Shown: positions 8,439-15,195 of the stretch, in pieces
Layout of the letters: each line of letters opens with the position of its first letter
How positions within the stretch are numbered: position 1 is the stretch's first letter
Assembly (NCBI GenBank): GCA_900545995.1
Contig: URBM01000018.1
Coordinates: 1 to 18,979 of the forward strand
Source of the DNA: an uncultured Collinsella sp.
GTDB lineage: Bacteria; Actinomycetota; Coriobacteriia; Coriobacteriales; Coriobacteriaceae
DNA: 18,979 nucleotides
Reading direction: 5' to 3'
Made by a program: the position numbers and the translations under genes
The notes under the pieces: model-generated
Databases searched by the model: none
Told to the model about the DNA's origin: nothing
What the model saw: only the letters and a program-made list of their open reading frames with translations

Positions 8439-9857
8439 ATGGCTGATTCCCAGACTGCAACCTCCGCGCCCGAGTTCAAGAGCGCCCATTTTATCGGTAT
8501 CGGTGGCGCCGGCATGAGCGGCATCGCCCTCGTCCTGCACGAGCGCGGTTATACCGTTACCGGCTCCGACCTTAAGACGTCGCGCTATATTCGCCAGCTT
8601 ACCCGCGCCGGCGTGAAGGTCCACGTGGGCCATGAGGCTGCGACGATCGACGAGGTCAAGCCCGACGTGGTTGTGGTCTCCACCGCTATTCCCGAGTCCA
8701 ACCCCGAGCTCGTGCGTGCACGCGAGCTGGGTATTCCCGTGTGGCCCCGCGCCAAGATGCTCTCGGCTCTGGGCCACGGCTACACCACCGTCGCCGTTGC
8801 CGGCACGCACGGCAAGACCACGACGTCTTCGATGTGCGCCACGATGCTCGATCGCATGGGTCTGGACCCCAGTTTTTTGATCGGCGGCATCGTCGAGGGC
8901 TACGACACCAACGGCAAGAACGGCTCGGGTGACTACTTTGTCGCCGAGGCCGACGAGTCCGATAGCTCGTTCCTGTTCCTGAACCCCAACGTGGTCATCG
9001 TGACCAACGTCGAGGCCGACCATCTCGATCACTACTCGGGTATCGAGGAGATCGAGGCCACCTTTGCCAAGTTTATGGGTCTGGTGGGCGAGGACGGCAC
9101 CGTCATTGTTTGCGGCGAGGACCCGCATCTGGTCGAGCTCGCCAAGTCGACGGGCCGTCATGTGCTTTCCTATGGCTTTGCCGAGAACAACGACATCGTC
9201 TGCGTACATCCGGATGTCAAGGGCATCCAGAGCGACTTTATCGTTCGCTTTGAGGACGGCACCGAGCACGCTGTCGAGATCAAGAGCAACCCCGGTCGTC
9301 ACAACATGCTCAACGCCACGGCCGTCTTGACCGTCGCCCATGTCCTTGGCCTCGATATCGACGCCGCCGCTAAGGCACTTTCGAGTTTTGAGGGCGTCCG
9401 CCGTCGCTTTACCCACGTGGGCGATATCGACGGCATCACGGTGGTTGACGATTACGGCCATCATCCCACCGAGATCAAGGCGACGCTCGCTGCTGCCTCC
9501 TCGCTGGGCTACAAACATGTCGACGTCGTGTTCCAGCCGCACCGCTATTCGCGCCTGCAGGCTCTGTGCGATGACTTTGCCGATGCCTTTGCCAACGCCG
9601 ATAAGCTGCTGCTGATCGATGTGTTCTCCGCCGGCGAGATGCCGATTCCGGGCGTTACCTCCAAGATGCTCGCAGATACCGTTCGCGCCAAGCACCCCGG
9701 CAAGGAGGTCGTGTACTGCTCCAGTCGTCTTGAGCTCAACCAGGAGCTTGAGAAGCTCGTGGGCGAGGGCGACCTGCTACTCACCATGGGTGCAGGTGAC
9801 GTCACGACCGTCGGCCCCGAGTTCATCGAGTATCTGACTGCCAAGAAAGACGCTTAA
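8439..9857 (+). CDS. murC: UDP-N-acetylmuramate--L-alanine ligase (MurC)
   Basis: MurC is the cytosolic ATP-dependent ligase that attaches the first amino acid, usually L-Ala, to UDP-MurNAc. From ATG 8439 it is 472 aa. The UDP-binding loop GIGGAGMSGIAL is at 20-31, the P-loop GTHGKTTT at 122-129 (Lys126), then FVAEADESDSSFL, NVEADHLDHY, DDYGHHPTEIKATL and FQPHRYSRLQAL, all diagnostic of MurC. GTG 8412 would add nine residues but has no ribosome binding site. murB follows 5 nt after the stop. MurC selectivity for L-Ala over L-Ser is the step whose errors PgeF, encoded downstream, is reported to correct. Confidence 0.96.
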   Translation: MADSQTATSAPEFKSAHFIGIGGAGMSGIALVLHERGYTVTGSDLKTSRYIRQLTRAGVKVHVGHEAATIDEVKPDVVVVSTAIPESNPELVRARELGIPVWPRAKMLSALGHGYTTVAVAGTHGKTTTSSMCATMLDRMGLDPSFLIGGIVEGYDTNGKNGSGDYFVAEADESDSSFLFLNPNVVIVTNVEADHLDHYSGIEEIEATFAKFMGLVGEDGTVIVCGEDPHLVELAKSTGRHVLSYGFAENNDIVCVHPDVKGIQSDFIVRFEDGTEHAVEIKSNPGRHNMLNATAVLTVAHVLGLDIDAAAKALSSFEGVRRRFTHVGDIDGITVVDDYGHHPTEIKATLAAASSLGYKHVDVVFQPHRYSRLQALCDDFADAFANADKLLLIDVFSAGEMPIPGVTSKMLADTVRAKHPGKEVVYCSSRLELNQELEKLVGEGDLLLTMGAGDVTTVGPEFIEYLTAKKDA

Positions 9858-9862
9858 CCTCC

Positions 9863-10774
9863 ATGGGTCTGTTTAACGCCGTCATGGCGCTTTCGGGCAT
9901 GATCGACACGGACGTGGTCGAGGACGAACGTCTTGCACGCCATACAAGCTATCGTATCGGCGGCAAGGCCGACCTCTTTGTGACGTGCCATAGCTACCAT
10001 GCCCTGCGTCGCGCCGTGGCGGTGCTTGACCGCGAGCAGGTGCCGTGGGTGATTATCGGTAAGGGGTCCAACCTGTTGGTTGCCGATGCCGGTTATCGCG
10101 GCGCCGTTATTTCGCTGGGACGTGAGTTTCAGCGCACGGTTGTTGCCGAGGACGGCTGCACGCTGACCGTTGGTGCGGGCGTGATGTTCGCGCGTTTGGT
10201 CAACGACGCCTTGTCGCGCGGGCTTTCGGGCCTTGAGTTCGCGGTCGGTATTCCCGGTTCGGTCGGCGGCGCCGTGTCCATGAACGCAGGTACGCGGAAC
10301 GAGTGGATCGGTTCCCTTATCGAGGACGTGGTCACGTTTGATCCGGCGTCCGGTATTAAGCACTATGCAGGGTCCGAGATCGCTTGGGGGTATCGCGAGT
10401 GCAGCTTGCCGCGTAATGAGATCATTCTCGAGTGCGTGCTTAAACTCAAGCCCGCGCCCAAGGCCGACATTCGCGAGCGCATGGAGCGGTACCTGACGCG
10501 CCGCAAGCGCACGCAGCCCATGGGCCGTGCATCCTGCGGATCGGTCTTTCGCAACCCGCCCGGTGCAAGCGTGGGCAAGTTGATTGAGGATTGTGGATTA
10601 AAGGGTTTTTCGGTTGGCGGTGCGGAAGTTTCGCCCGTACACGCTAATTTTATCGTTAATAACGGAACCGCCTCGGCCGATGACGTGGCCGCGGTTATCA
10701 GGCATGTGCACGGAAAGGTGAGGGAGGCGTATGGCATCGAGCTCAGACCGGAAGTTAAATTCCTCGGCTTCTAG
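9863..10774 (+). CDS. murB: UDP-N-acetylenolpyruvoylglucosamine reductase (MurB)
   Basis: MurB is the cytosolic FAD- and NADPH-dependent enzyme that reduces UDP-GlcNAc-enolpyruvate to UDP-MurNAc, the substrate of MurC. The 303 aa protein has the FAD-binding motifs HTSYRIGGKADLF, GKGSNLLVADAGYRGAVISL and GIPGSVGGAVSMNAG. Its active site includes Ser227 in ASCGSVFRNP and the C-terminal Glu297 in PEVKFLG. The compact size suits the type II (Gram-positive) form. ATG 9863 has no Shine-Dalgarno sequence and is preceded by ACCTCC; ATG 9884 and ATG 9899 are in-frame alternatives, also without good sites. Translation is probably coupled to murC. The end overlaps ftsQ by 44 nt. Confidence 0.95.
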   Translation: MGLFNAVMALSGMIDTDVVEDERLARHTSYRIGGKADLFVTCHSYHALRRAVAVLDREQVPWVIIGKGSNLLVADAGYRGAVISLGREFQRTVVAEDGCTLTVGAGVMFARLVNDALSRGLSGLEFAVGIPGSVGGAVSMNAGTRNEWIGSLIEDVVTFDPASGIKHYAGSEIAWGYRECSLPRNEIILECVLKLKPAPKADIRERMERYLTRRKRTQPMGRASCGSVFRNPPGASVGKLIEDCGLKGFSVGGAEVSPVHANFIVNNGTASADDVAAVIRHVHGKVREAYGIELRPEVKFLGF

Positions 10775-11996
10775 AGCATCGAAACCAACCTTCCGCCGCG
10801 CCGGAGGGCGTTCCGGCGCACCTGCCCAGCCTCAACATAAGCCCGCCATGCCCTCCAAGTCTGTTGGGCCCGTTCGTCCTGCCAAGCGCCCGGTCGTCGG
10901 CTCGCAGCTGGGGGGACGCCCCGCTTCTAAAAAGACGAGTCGTCCGGCTCCGCGTCCTTCGGTGACGCCCAAGCCGGCGATGGGCACCAAGACCTCCCGA
11001 CCCATGGCGACGCCCAAGCCTTCGCTGGGAGCTCGTGCGCCGCATGCCGGCCGTACGTTGGCTGGCGCTAAGCCGCGTTCACTGACATCGGTACCCGCCG
11101 CCAAGGCGTCTTCGGCAAAAAGGGGCATCAATCCTCTGTCATCGCTGGGTGCCATGGCAAGCAAGACGACCGACGCTGCTTCCGCCATGAAGGGTAAAGG
11201 CAAGATCGCGGGCGGCATCCTGGCAGCCGTGGCCGTACTTGCCATTGTTGCCATCGTCGTCATCAACTCCGGCCTGTTCGCCGCCACCGATATTCAGATT
11301 CATGGCAGCGAGCATGTGACCAAGCACGACGCCATGCAGCTCATCAGTCTTCCCGAGAACACGTCGCTCTTTAACGTGGATTCCGATCAGATTACCGAGG
11401 GCCTCAAGCAAAACCCGTGGGTCTCGGGCGTGGATGTCCAGCGTCAGTTTCCCCATACGCTTATCATCACGCCGACGGAGCGTAAAGTTACCGCCATTGC
11501 GTATATCAGCTCCGACGACCTTGCCTGGGCTATCGGAGACGATGACACCTGGATCGCTCCGCTGTCGACGTCTGTCGAGGTGGATGACCAGGGGAACGTC
11601 ATTACATCGGGGGAGGGTGCCAACACCCTGACCGGCATCGATGCGGCCCTGGCGCTTGCCAAGCACTACGGCGCCGTGCTGTTGACTGACGTCTCGGCCG
11701 ATGTCGCACCGGTTTCGGGTCGGGCGGTGAGCTCCAAGGCCGTCAAGGCCGGTCTGGATTACGCACGCGGTTTTTCGAGCGAGTTCTTGGGCCAGGTGAA
11801 GGATATTTCCACGCCTTCCGTTGAGGCTATCTCGGCAAATCTCGACAACGGCGTCGAGGTGTCGCTGGGCGATTCGGATGATATCGCCAAGAAAGAACGC
11901 ATCGTGACCAAGCTGCTTTCGCAGGTAGAGGGCGTAACCTATATCAATGTGCGCTCTCCAGGCAACTACACGTTTAGGAACGCACCGACCGCCTAG
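10731..11996 (+). CDS. ftsQ: Cell division protein FtsQ/DivIB with long basic N-terminal tail
   Basis: FtsQ is a bitopic membrane protein that links early and late divisome proteins and regulates FtsWI. The 421 aa protein has three parts. The first is a cytosolic tail of about 157 residues, rich in Ser, Ala, Pro, Lys and Arg. A single membrane helix lies at about 159-180. An extracytoplasmic POTRA domain (about 185-255, with LFNVDSDQITEGLKQNPWV) and a beta domain follow. The tail includes two degenerate copies of KTSRP...TPKP..G at about 68-84 and 87-100. The start is supported by AGGGAGG at 10721-10727 and lies inside murB. Family assignment rests on topology, the POTRA-like segment and position between murB and ftsZ, since FtsQ sequences diverge strongly. 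No ftsA follows. Confidence 0.88.
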   Translation: MASSSDRKLNSSASRASKPTFRRAGGRSGAPAQPQHKPAMPSKSVGPVRPAKRPVVGSQLGGRPASKKTSRPAPRPSVTPKPAMGTKTSRPMATPKPSLGARAPHAGRTLAGAKPRSLTSVPAAKASSAKRGINPLSSLGAMASKTTDAASAMKGKGKIAGGILAAVAVLAIVAIVVINSGLFAATDIQIHGSEHVTKHDAMQLISLPENTSLFNVDSDQITEGLKQNPWVSGVDVQRQFPHTLIITPTERKVTAIAYISSDDLAWAIGDDDTWIAPLSTSVEVDDQGNVITSGEGANTLTGIDAALALAKHYGAVLLTDVSADVAPVSGRAVSSKAVKAGLDYARGFSSEFLGQVKDISTPSVEAISANLDNGVEVSLGDSDDIAKKERIVTKLLSQVEGVTYINVRSPGNYTFRNAPTA

Positions 11997-12195
11997 CATC
12001 CTAAACGGCTTTGTTGAGGGGCCATACCACGCCGTTTATCTGGTTTGTTTGGTTTTCACGGTCAATTATTTGACTGATACGTTCATAATGTGCAAACATA
12101 ATACGGTTTACCTTTGCATTTACTTTCAACCTGAAGGTTAATGTGCGCAGGGGTCAACCCATGCTATGGCTATAACCTTTGTTCGGAGGACCGAC
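11997..12195 (+). promoter_or_regulatory. ftsZ leader: AT-rich intergenic region with probable promoter and small hairpins
   Basis: This is the most AT-rich part of the window. A perfect 8-bp inverted repeat, TAAACGGC and GCCGTTTA (12002-12009 and 12031-12038), has a 21-nt loop and could be a weak terminator or attenuator after ftsQ. Candidate promoter elements are TTCACG (12055-12060) with TACGTT (12078-12083) at 17-bp spacing. TTGACT (12070-12075) and two CATAAT boxes (12084-12089 and 12097-12102) are also present but not ideally spaced. Closer to the gene are AACCT-GA-AGGTT (12128-12139) and a small hairpin with stem GGG/CCC flanked by GCA/TGC (12147-12164). Separate transcription of ftsZ is likely; which element is used is not clear. 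Confidence 0.45.
12185..12190 (+). promoter_or_regulatory. Ribosome binding site deciding the ftsZ start
   Basis: GGAGGA lies 5 nt before ATG 12196. The in-frame ATG at 12166 would put this strong site inside the coding region and add ten residues (MAITFVRRTD), so 12196 is preferred. Confidence 0.75.
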
Positions 12196-13350
12196 ATGCA
12201 CGAGACAGAGATCAACAACTACCTTGCCGTCATTAAGGTGGTCGGCGTCGGCGGCGGCGGTACCAACGCGGTCAATCGAATGATCGAAGAGGGCATCCGC
12301 GGCGTCGAGTTTGTTGCCATCAACACCGATGCTCAGGCACTCGCGATCTCTGATGCCGATATCAAGGTGCACATCGGCACCGACCTTACCCGCGGCCTGG
12401 GCGCCGGCGCCAACCCCGAGGTTGGTCGCAAGGCTGCCGATGAGTCCCGCGACGATATCGCCGAGGCGCTCGCTGGCGCCGATATGGTGTTCATCACCTG
12501 CGGCGAGGGCGGTGGTACCGGTACCGGCGCCGCTCCCATCGTTGCCGATATCGCAATGAACGAGGTCGGCGCGCTGACCGTCGCCGTCGTGACCAAGCCC
12601 TTCACCTTCGAGGGTCGCAAGCGCAAGAAGAGCGCCGAGGAGGGCATCAAGACCCTCTCCGATTGCGTCGACACCATGATCGTTATCCCTAACGACAAGC
12701 TGCTCGACATCGCCGAGAAGAAGACCACGATGCTCGAGGCCTTCGCAATTGCCGATGGCGTCCTTTCCCAGGGCACCCAGGGCATCACCGACCTCATCAC
12801 CGTCCCGGGTATCATCAACCTGGACTTCGCCGATGTTAAGACCATCATGAAGCAGGCCGGTACCGCCATGATGGGTATCGGTACCGCTTCTGGGGATACC
12901 CGTGCCGTCGACGCTGCCCAGCAGGCCATCTCCAGTCCGCTGCTCGAGAGCTCCATCGATGGCGCCACGCGTGTCCTGCTTTCCATCGCCGGCTCCAAGG
13001 ACCTGGGCATTCAGGAGATCAGCGACGCCGCCGACGTTGTCGCCAATGCCGTCGACCCCGAGGCCAACATCATCTTTGGTACCGTTGTTGACGAGTCCCT
13101 GGGCGACCAGGTGCGCATCACCGTTATCGCTACGGGCTTCTCCGACTCCAACGTCAACCGTCAGGACGAGCTCTTCGCTGCTCAGCAGTCCCAGAGCAAG
13201 GCCGCTGCTTCCGCTGAGCCGCAGCGCACCGCTCCGGCTGCCAGCCCCGCTCAGGCTGCCCCGACTCGCAACGTCGGCGGTACCGAGCTGCCCAACTTTG
13301 GCAACGATCAGTTTGAGCTTCCCGACTTCCTTAAGCGCGGCAGCTTCTAA
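12196..13350 (+). CDS. ftsZ: Cell division GTPase FtsZ
   Basis: FtsZ is the tubulin-like GTPase that polymerises into the Z ring and directs septal wall synthesis. From ATG 12196 it is 384 aa. It shows the N-terminal GVGGGGTNAVNRM loop, the tubulin signature GGGTGTG at 105-111, and the T7 synergy loop around NLDFAD (208-213). A variable Ala/Pro/Gln-rich linker from about residue 325 leads to the conserved C-terminal peptide FELPDFLKRGSF, which binds FtsZ-tethering partners. No ftsA or sepF lies beside it, so the membrane tether must be encoded elsewhere or be another protein. It is preceded by a 198-nt leader and followed by a strong terminator. Confidence 0.97.
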   Translation: MHETEINNYLAVIKVVGVGGGGTNAVNRMIEEGIRGVEFVAINTDAQALAISDADIKVHIGTDLTRGLGAGANPEVGRKAADESRDDIAEALAGADMVFITCGEGGGTGTGAAPIVADIAMNEVGALTVAVVTKPFTFEGRKRKKSAEEGIKTLSDCVDTMIVIPNDKLLDIAEKKTTMLEAFAIADGVLSQGTQGITDLITVPGIINLDFADVKTIMKQAGTAMMGIGTASGDTRAVDAAQQAISSPLLESSIDGATRVLLSIAGSKDLGIQEISDAADVVANAVDPEANIIFGTVVDESLGDQVRITVIATGFSDSNVNRQDELFAAQQSQSKAAASAEPQRTAPAASPAQAAPTRNVGGTELPNFGNDQFELPDFLKRGSF

Positions 13351-13376
13351 GTCGTTCTTCGCATTGTTTTGCACAG

Positions 13377-13405
13377 GGGCGCGTCCGTATGGATGCGCCC
13401 TTTTT
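13377..13405 (+). terminator. Intrinsic terminator after ftsZ
   Basis: GGGCGCGTCC (13377-13386) pairs with GGATGCGCCC (13391-13400) as a 10-bp stem with one G-U pair and a GTAT tetraloop. TTTTT follows immediately. It lies 26 nt after the ftsZ stop and should end dcw transcription before pgeF. Confidence 0.92.
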
Positions 13406-13560
13406 GTTTCTCGTTTGTAAACGAAAGCCTCCAATCTCCTTACGTTCCCTTTACGTTTGGTCCCTACCGCTGCGGGTATCCTTTTAAAGAAGTATGACAG
13501 CCGTATAAACACGGACTGCGCGGCGACGCCGCGGTACTTGTTGTAATAGGAGGCTTTAGT
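13406..13560 (+). promoter_or_regulatory. Leader and control region of the pgeF-pst operon
   Basis: This region lies between the ftsZ terminator and pgeF. In order it holds a near-palindrome TCGTTT-GT-AAACGA (13411-13424) and a direct repeat TTACGTT (13440-13446 and 13451-13457) with an 11-bp period like a PHO box. Next come a -10-like TATCCT (13477-13482) and a TATAAA (13504-13509). An interrupted palindrome CGCGGCG-A-CGCCGCG (13519-13533) follows, and then the strong ribosome binding site AGGAGG (13548-13553) 7 nt before ATG 13561. A promoter must lie here given the terminator upstream. The -35 and -10 pair cannot be fixed by eye. Confidence 0.5.
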
Positions 13561-14361
13561 ATGGCAGCACGTGCGGACAACGTTTCGCGTGTCGACCATG
13601 ATGGAGTTACGTTGGTGGAGGGTTCGACGACCGATGTTCGTTTTGCCTTTACCGAGCGCACCGGCGGTGTTTCCGAAGATGCGTACTCCTCACTCAATCT
13701 GGGCTCGCATGTAGGCGATGACCCCTTTGCCGTTCAAGAAAATCGTCGTCGAGCGCTCGAAGCCATGGACGCCGCTGAGTGCGAGCATAATCTGCTCGTG
13801 CCCAATCAAGTACATGGTGACCACGTCGTGACGGTGACCTCGAACGGTGCCGACGATCTCGAGAACATTCGTGAGCAGATTGCCGAGGGCTGTGATGCCC
13901 TCGTCTGTACGGCCCATGAGGTGCCCGTGATGCTCTGCTTTGCCGATTGTGTTCCCGTGGTGCTGGTGGCTCCCGGCGGCTTTGCCGTGGTGCATTCTGG
14001 CTGGAAGGGCACGATTGCGCGTATTTCCGCCAAAGCCTGCCAGGCGCTTTGTGAGGCGGCTGACTGCACGCCGGAGGACATCTCTGCCTATATTGGGCCC
14101 CATATCCTGGGCGACGAGTATGAGGTGTCCCAAGAACTTATGGATCGCTTTGCTGCCGAGTTCTCGTGCATCGATGCTACTGCTTCTCGCATGCTCGATC
14201 TTTCCGCCGCCATTCGCGAGGCGCTGGTGGATGCCGGTGTCGATGTGAACGGCATTGTGGACACCAAACTTTCCACCGTTCGTCAGAACGACCGCTTTTA
14301 TTCCTACCGCAACGAGGGCGGCACCTGTGGGCGCCATGCTGCGATCGGCGTGATGCTATGA
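13561..14361 (+). CDS. pgeF: Peptidoglycan editing factor / multicopper polyphenol oxidase family protein (PgeF, YlmD/YfiH, LACC1-like)
   Basis: This family was long annotated as polyphenol oxidase or laccase; the E. coli member YfiH is reported to remove UDP-MurNAc-L-Ser and so keep L-Ser out of the wall peptide, and relatives act on purine nucleosides. The 266 aa protein has the conserved putative metal/catalytic triad: His85 in NQVHG, Cys130 in FADCVP and His145 in VVHSGWKG. The C-terminal RFYSYRNEGGTCGRHAAIG block is also typical. It starts after a very good AGGAGG site. Its TGA overlaps the pstS ATG (ATGA), so it is the first gene of the phosphate operon. Relatives often sit near ftsZ (as ylmD in Bacillus), which explains its position but not the link to pst. 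Confidence 0.92.
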   Translation: MAARADNVSRVDHDGVTLVEGSTTDVRFAFTERTGGVSEDAYSSLNLGSHVGDDPFAVQENRRRALEAMDAAECEHNLLVPNQVHGDHVVTVTSNGADDLENIREQIAEGCDALVCTAHEVPVMLCFADCVPVVLVAPGGFAVVHSGWKGTIARISAKACQALCEAADCTPEDISAYIGPHILGDEYEVSQELMDRFAAEFSCIDATASRMLDLSAAIREALVDAGVDVNGIVDTKLSTVRQNDRFYSYRNEGGTCGRHAAIGVML

Positions 14362-15194
14362 GAAAGATCGCATCGGTCCTGAGTGCAGCAGTGCTCACGC
14401 TCACGCTGTGCGCCTGCTCCTCGGGATCTTCTACCTCTTCCATCACCGTTGCCGGCTCTACGACGTGCCTTCCCATTGCCGAGATCGCGGCCGAGGGCTT
14501 TAAAGAGGAGACCGGCATCGACGTGCTCGTCTCCGGCCTTGGCTCATCTGCTGGCATCGAAGCTGTTAGCGCCGGCACCGCCGACATCGCTAGTTCGTCT
14601 CGTGGCCTCAATGCCGACGAGCAGGATTTGGGCCTGACCCCGATCGTAATCGCACACGACGGCATTGCAGTCATCGTGAACGACGACAACCCTGTCGACA
14701 ATCTCTCGACCGAGCAGCTCCGCGATATTTACGCCGGCAAGATCACCAACTGGAAAGAAGTCGGCGGAGAGGACCTGAAGATTCAGGTTATCAACCGCGA
14801 CGAGGCGTCCGGTACGCGCGAGGCCTTCCGCACTATCGTGATGGACGGCACGCCGTTCGATCGCCGCTCGGCTGTTCTTTCGGGTACGGGTCAGGTACGC
14901 GATGTCGTGTCCCGCTCGCGTGGCGCTATTGGCTACATCTCGCTGGGTTTTGTCGAGAGCCTCAACGCTAAGACCTCGGTCAAGGCCGTTTCGGTCAACC
15001 ATGTCGAGGCATCCGAGAAGACGGTCGCAAGTGGCGGCTATCCCATCTCGCGTGACCTTTACTTCTTTGTGAAGGGGACGCCTTCGCAGCAGGCGCAGGA
15101 TTACATCGACTATGTGACGTCCGAAAAGATGGACAAGCAGATTCGCGAGGCGGGCTTTATTCCCGTCACCAACGACGGAAAGGGGAGTGAGTAG
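14358..15194 (+). CDS. pstS: Phosphate-binding lipoprotein of the Pst ABC transporter (PstS)
   Basis: PstS is the extracytoplasmic high-affinity phosphate receptor that delivers phosphate to PstCA. From ATG 14358 it is 278 aa. It has a short signal peptide with lipobox LCAC (lipidated Cys20) and a Ser/Thr-rich linker. Phosphate-binding loops follow in order: AGSTTCLP (32-39), GLGSSAGI (60-67), ADIASSSR (75-82) and NRDEASGTREAF. These match the PstS fold with Ser/Thr, Asp and Arg ligands. The frame stays open upstream to 14166 inside pgeF, but only the 14358 start gives a signal peptide at the N-terminus. There is no clear Shine-Dalgarno sequence; the ATGA overlap suggests coupled translation with pgeF. 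Confidence 0.95.
   Translation: MRKIASVLSAAVLTLTLCACSSGSSTSSITVAGSTTCLPIAEIAAEGFKEETGIDVLVSGLGSSAGIEAVSAGTADIASSSRGLNADEQDLGLTPIVIAHDGIAVIVNDDNPVDNLSTEQLRDIYAGKITNWKEVGGEDLKIQVINRDEASGTREAFRTIVMDGTPFDRRSAVLSGTGQVRDVVSRSRGAIGYISLGFVESLNAKTSVKAVSVNHVEASEKTVASGGYPISRDLYFFVKGTPSQQAQDYIDYVTSEKMDKQIREAGFIPVTNDGKGSE
15179..15187 (+). promoter_or_regulatory. Ribosome binding site deciding the pstC start
   Basis: AAAGGGGAG lies 8 nt before GTG 15196. The in-frame GTG at 15187 overlaps the site itself, so 15196 is preferred. The site is inside the end of pstS. Confidence 0.6.
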
Positions 15195-15195
15195 C

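Noticed and set aside
8403..9695. 430-codon - strand frame opposite murC
   Set aside because: Antisense shadow of a clear MurC; no domain seen.
12154..13599. 481-codon - strand frame opposite ftsZ
   Set aside because: Spans the ftsZ terminator and the pgeF leader, and shows repetitive Gly/Asp/Leu composition from the ftsZ antisense strand.
14166..14357. N-terminal extension of pstS by 64 codons
   Set aside because: It would bury the signal peptide and lipobox. The segment is the pgeF sequence read in another frame.
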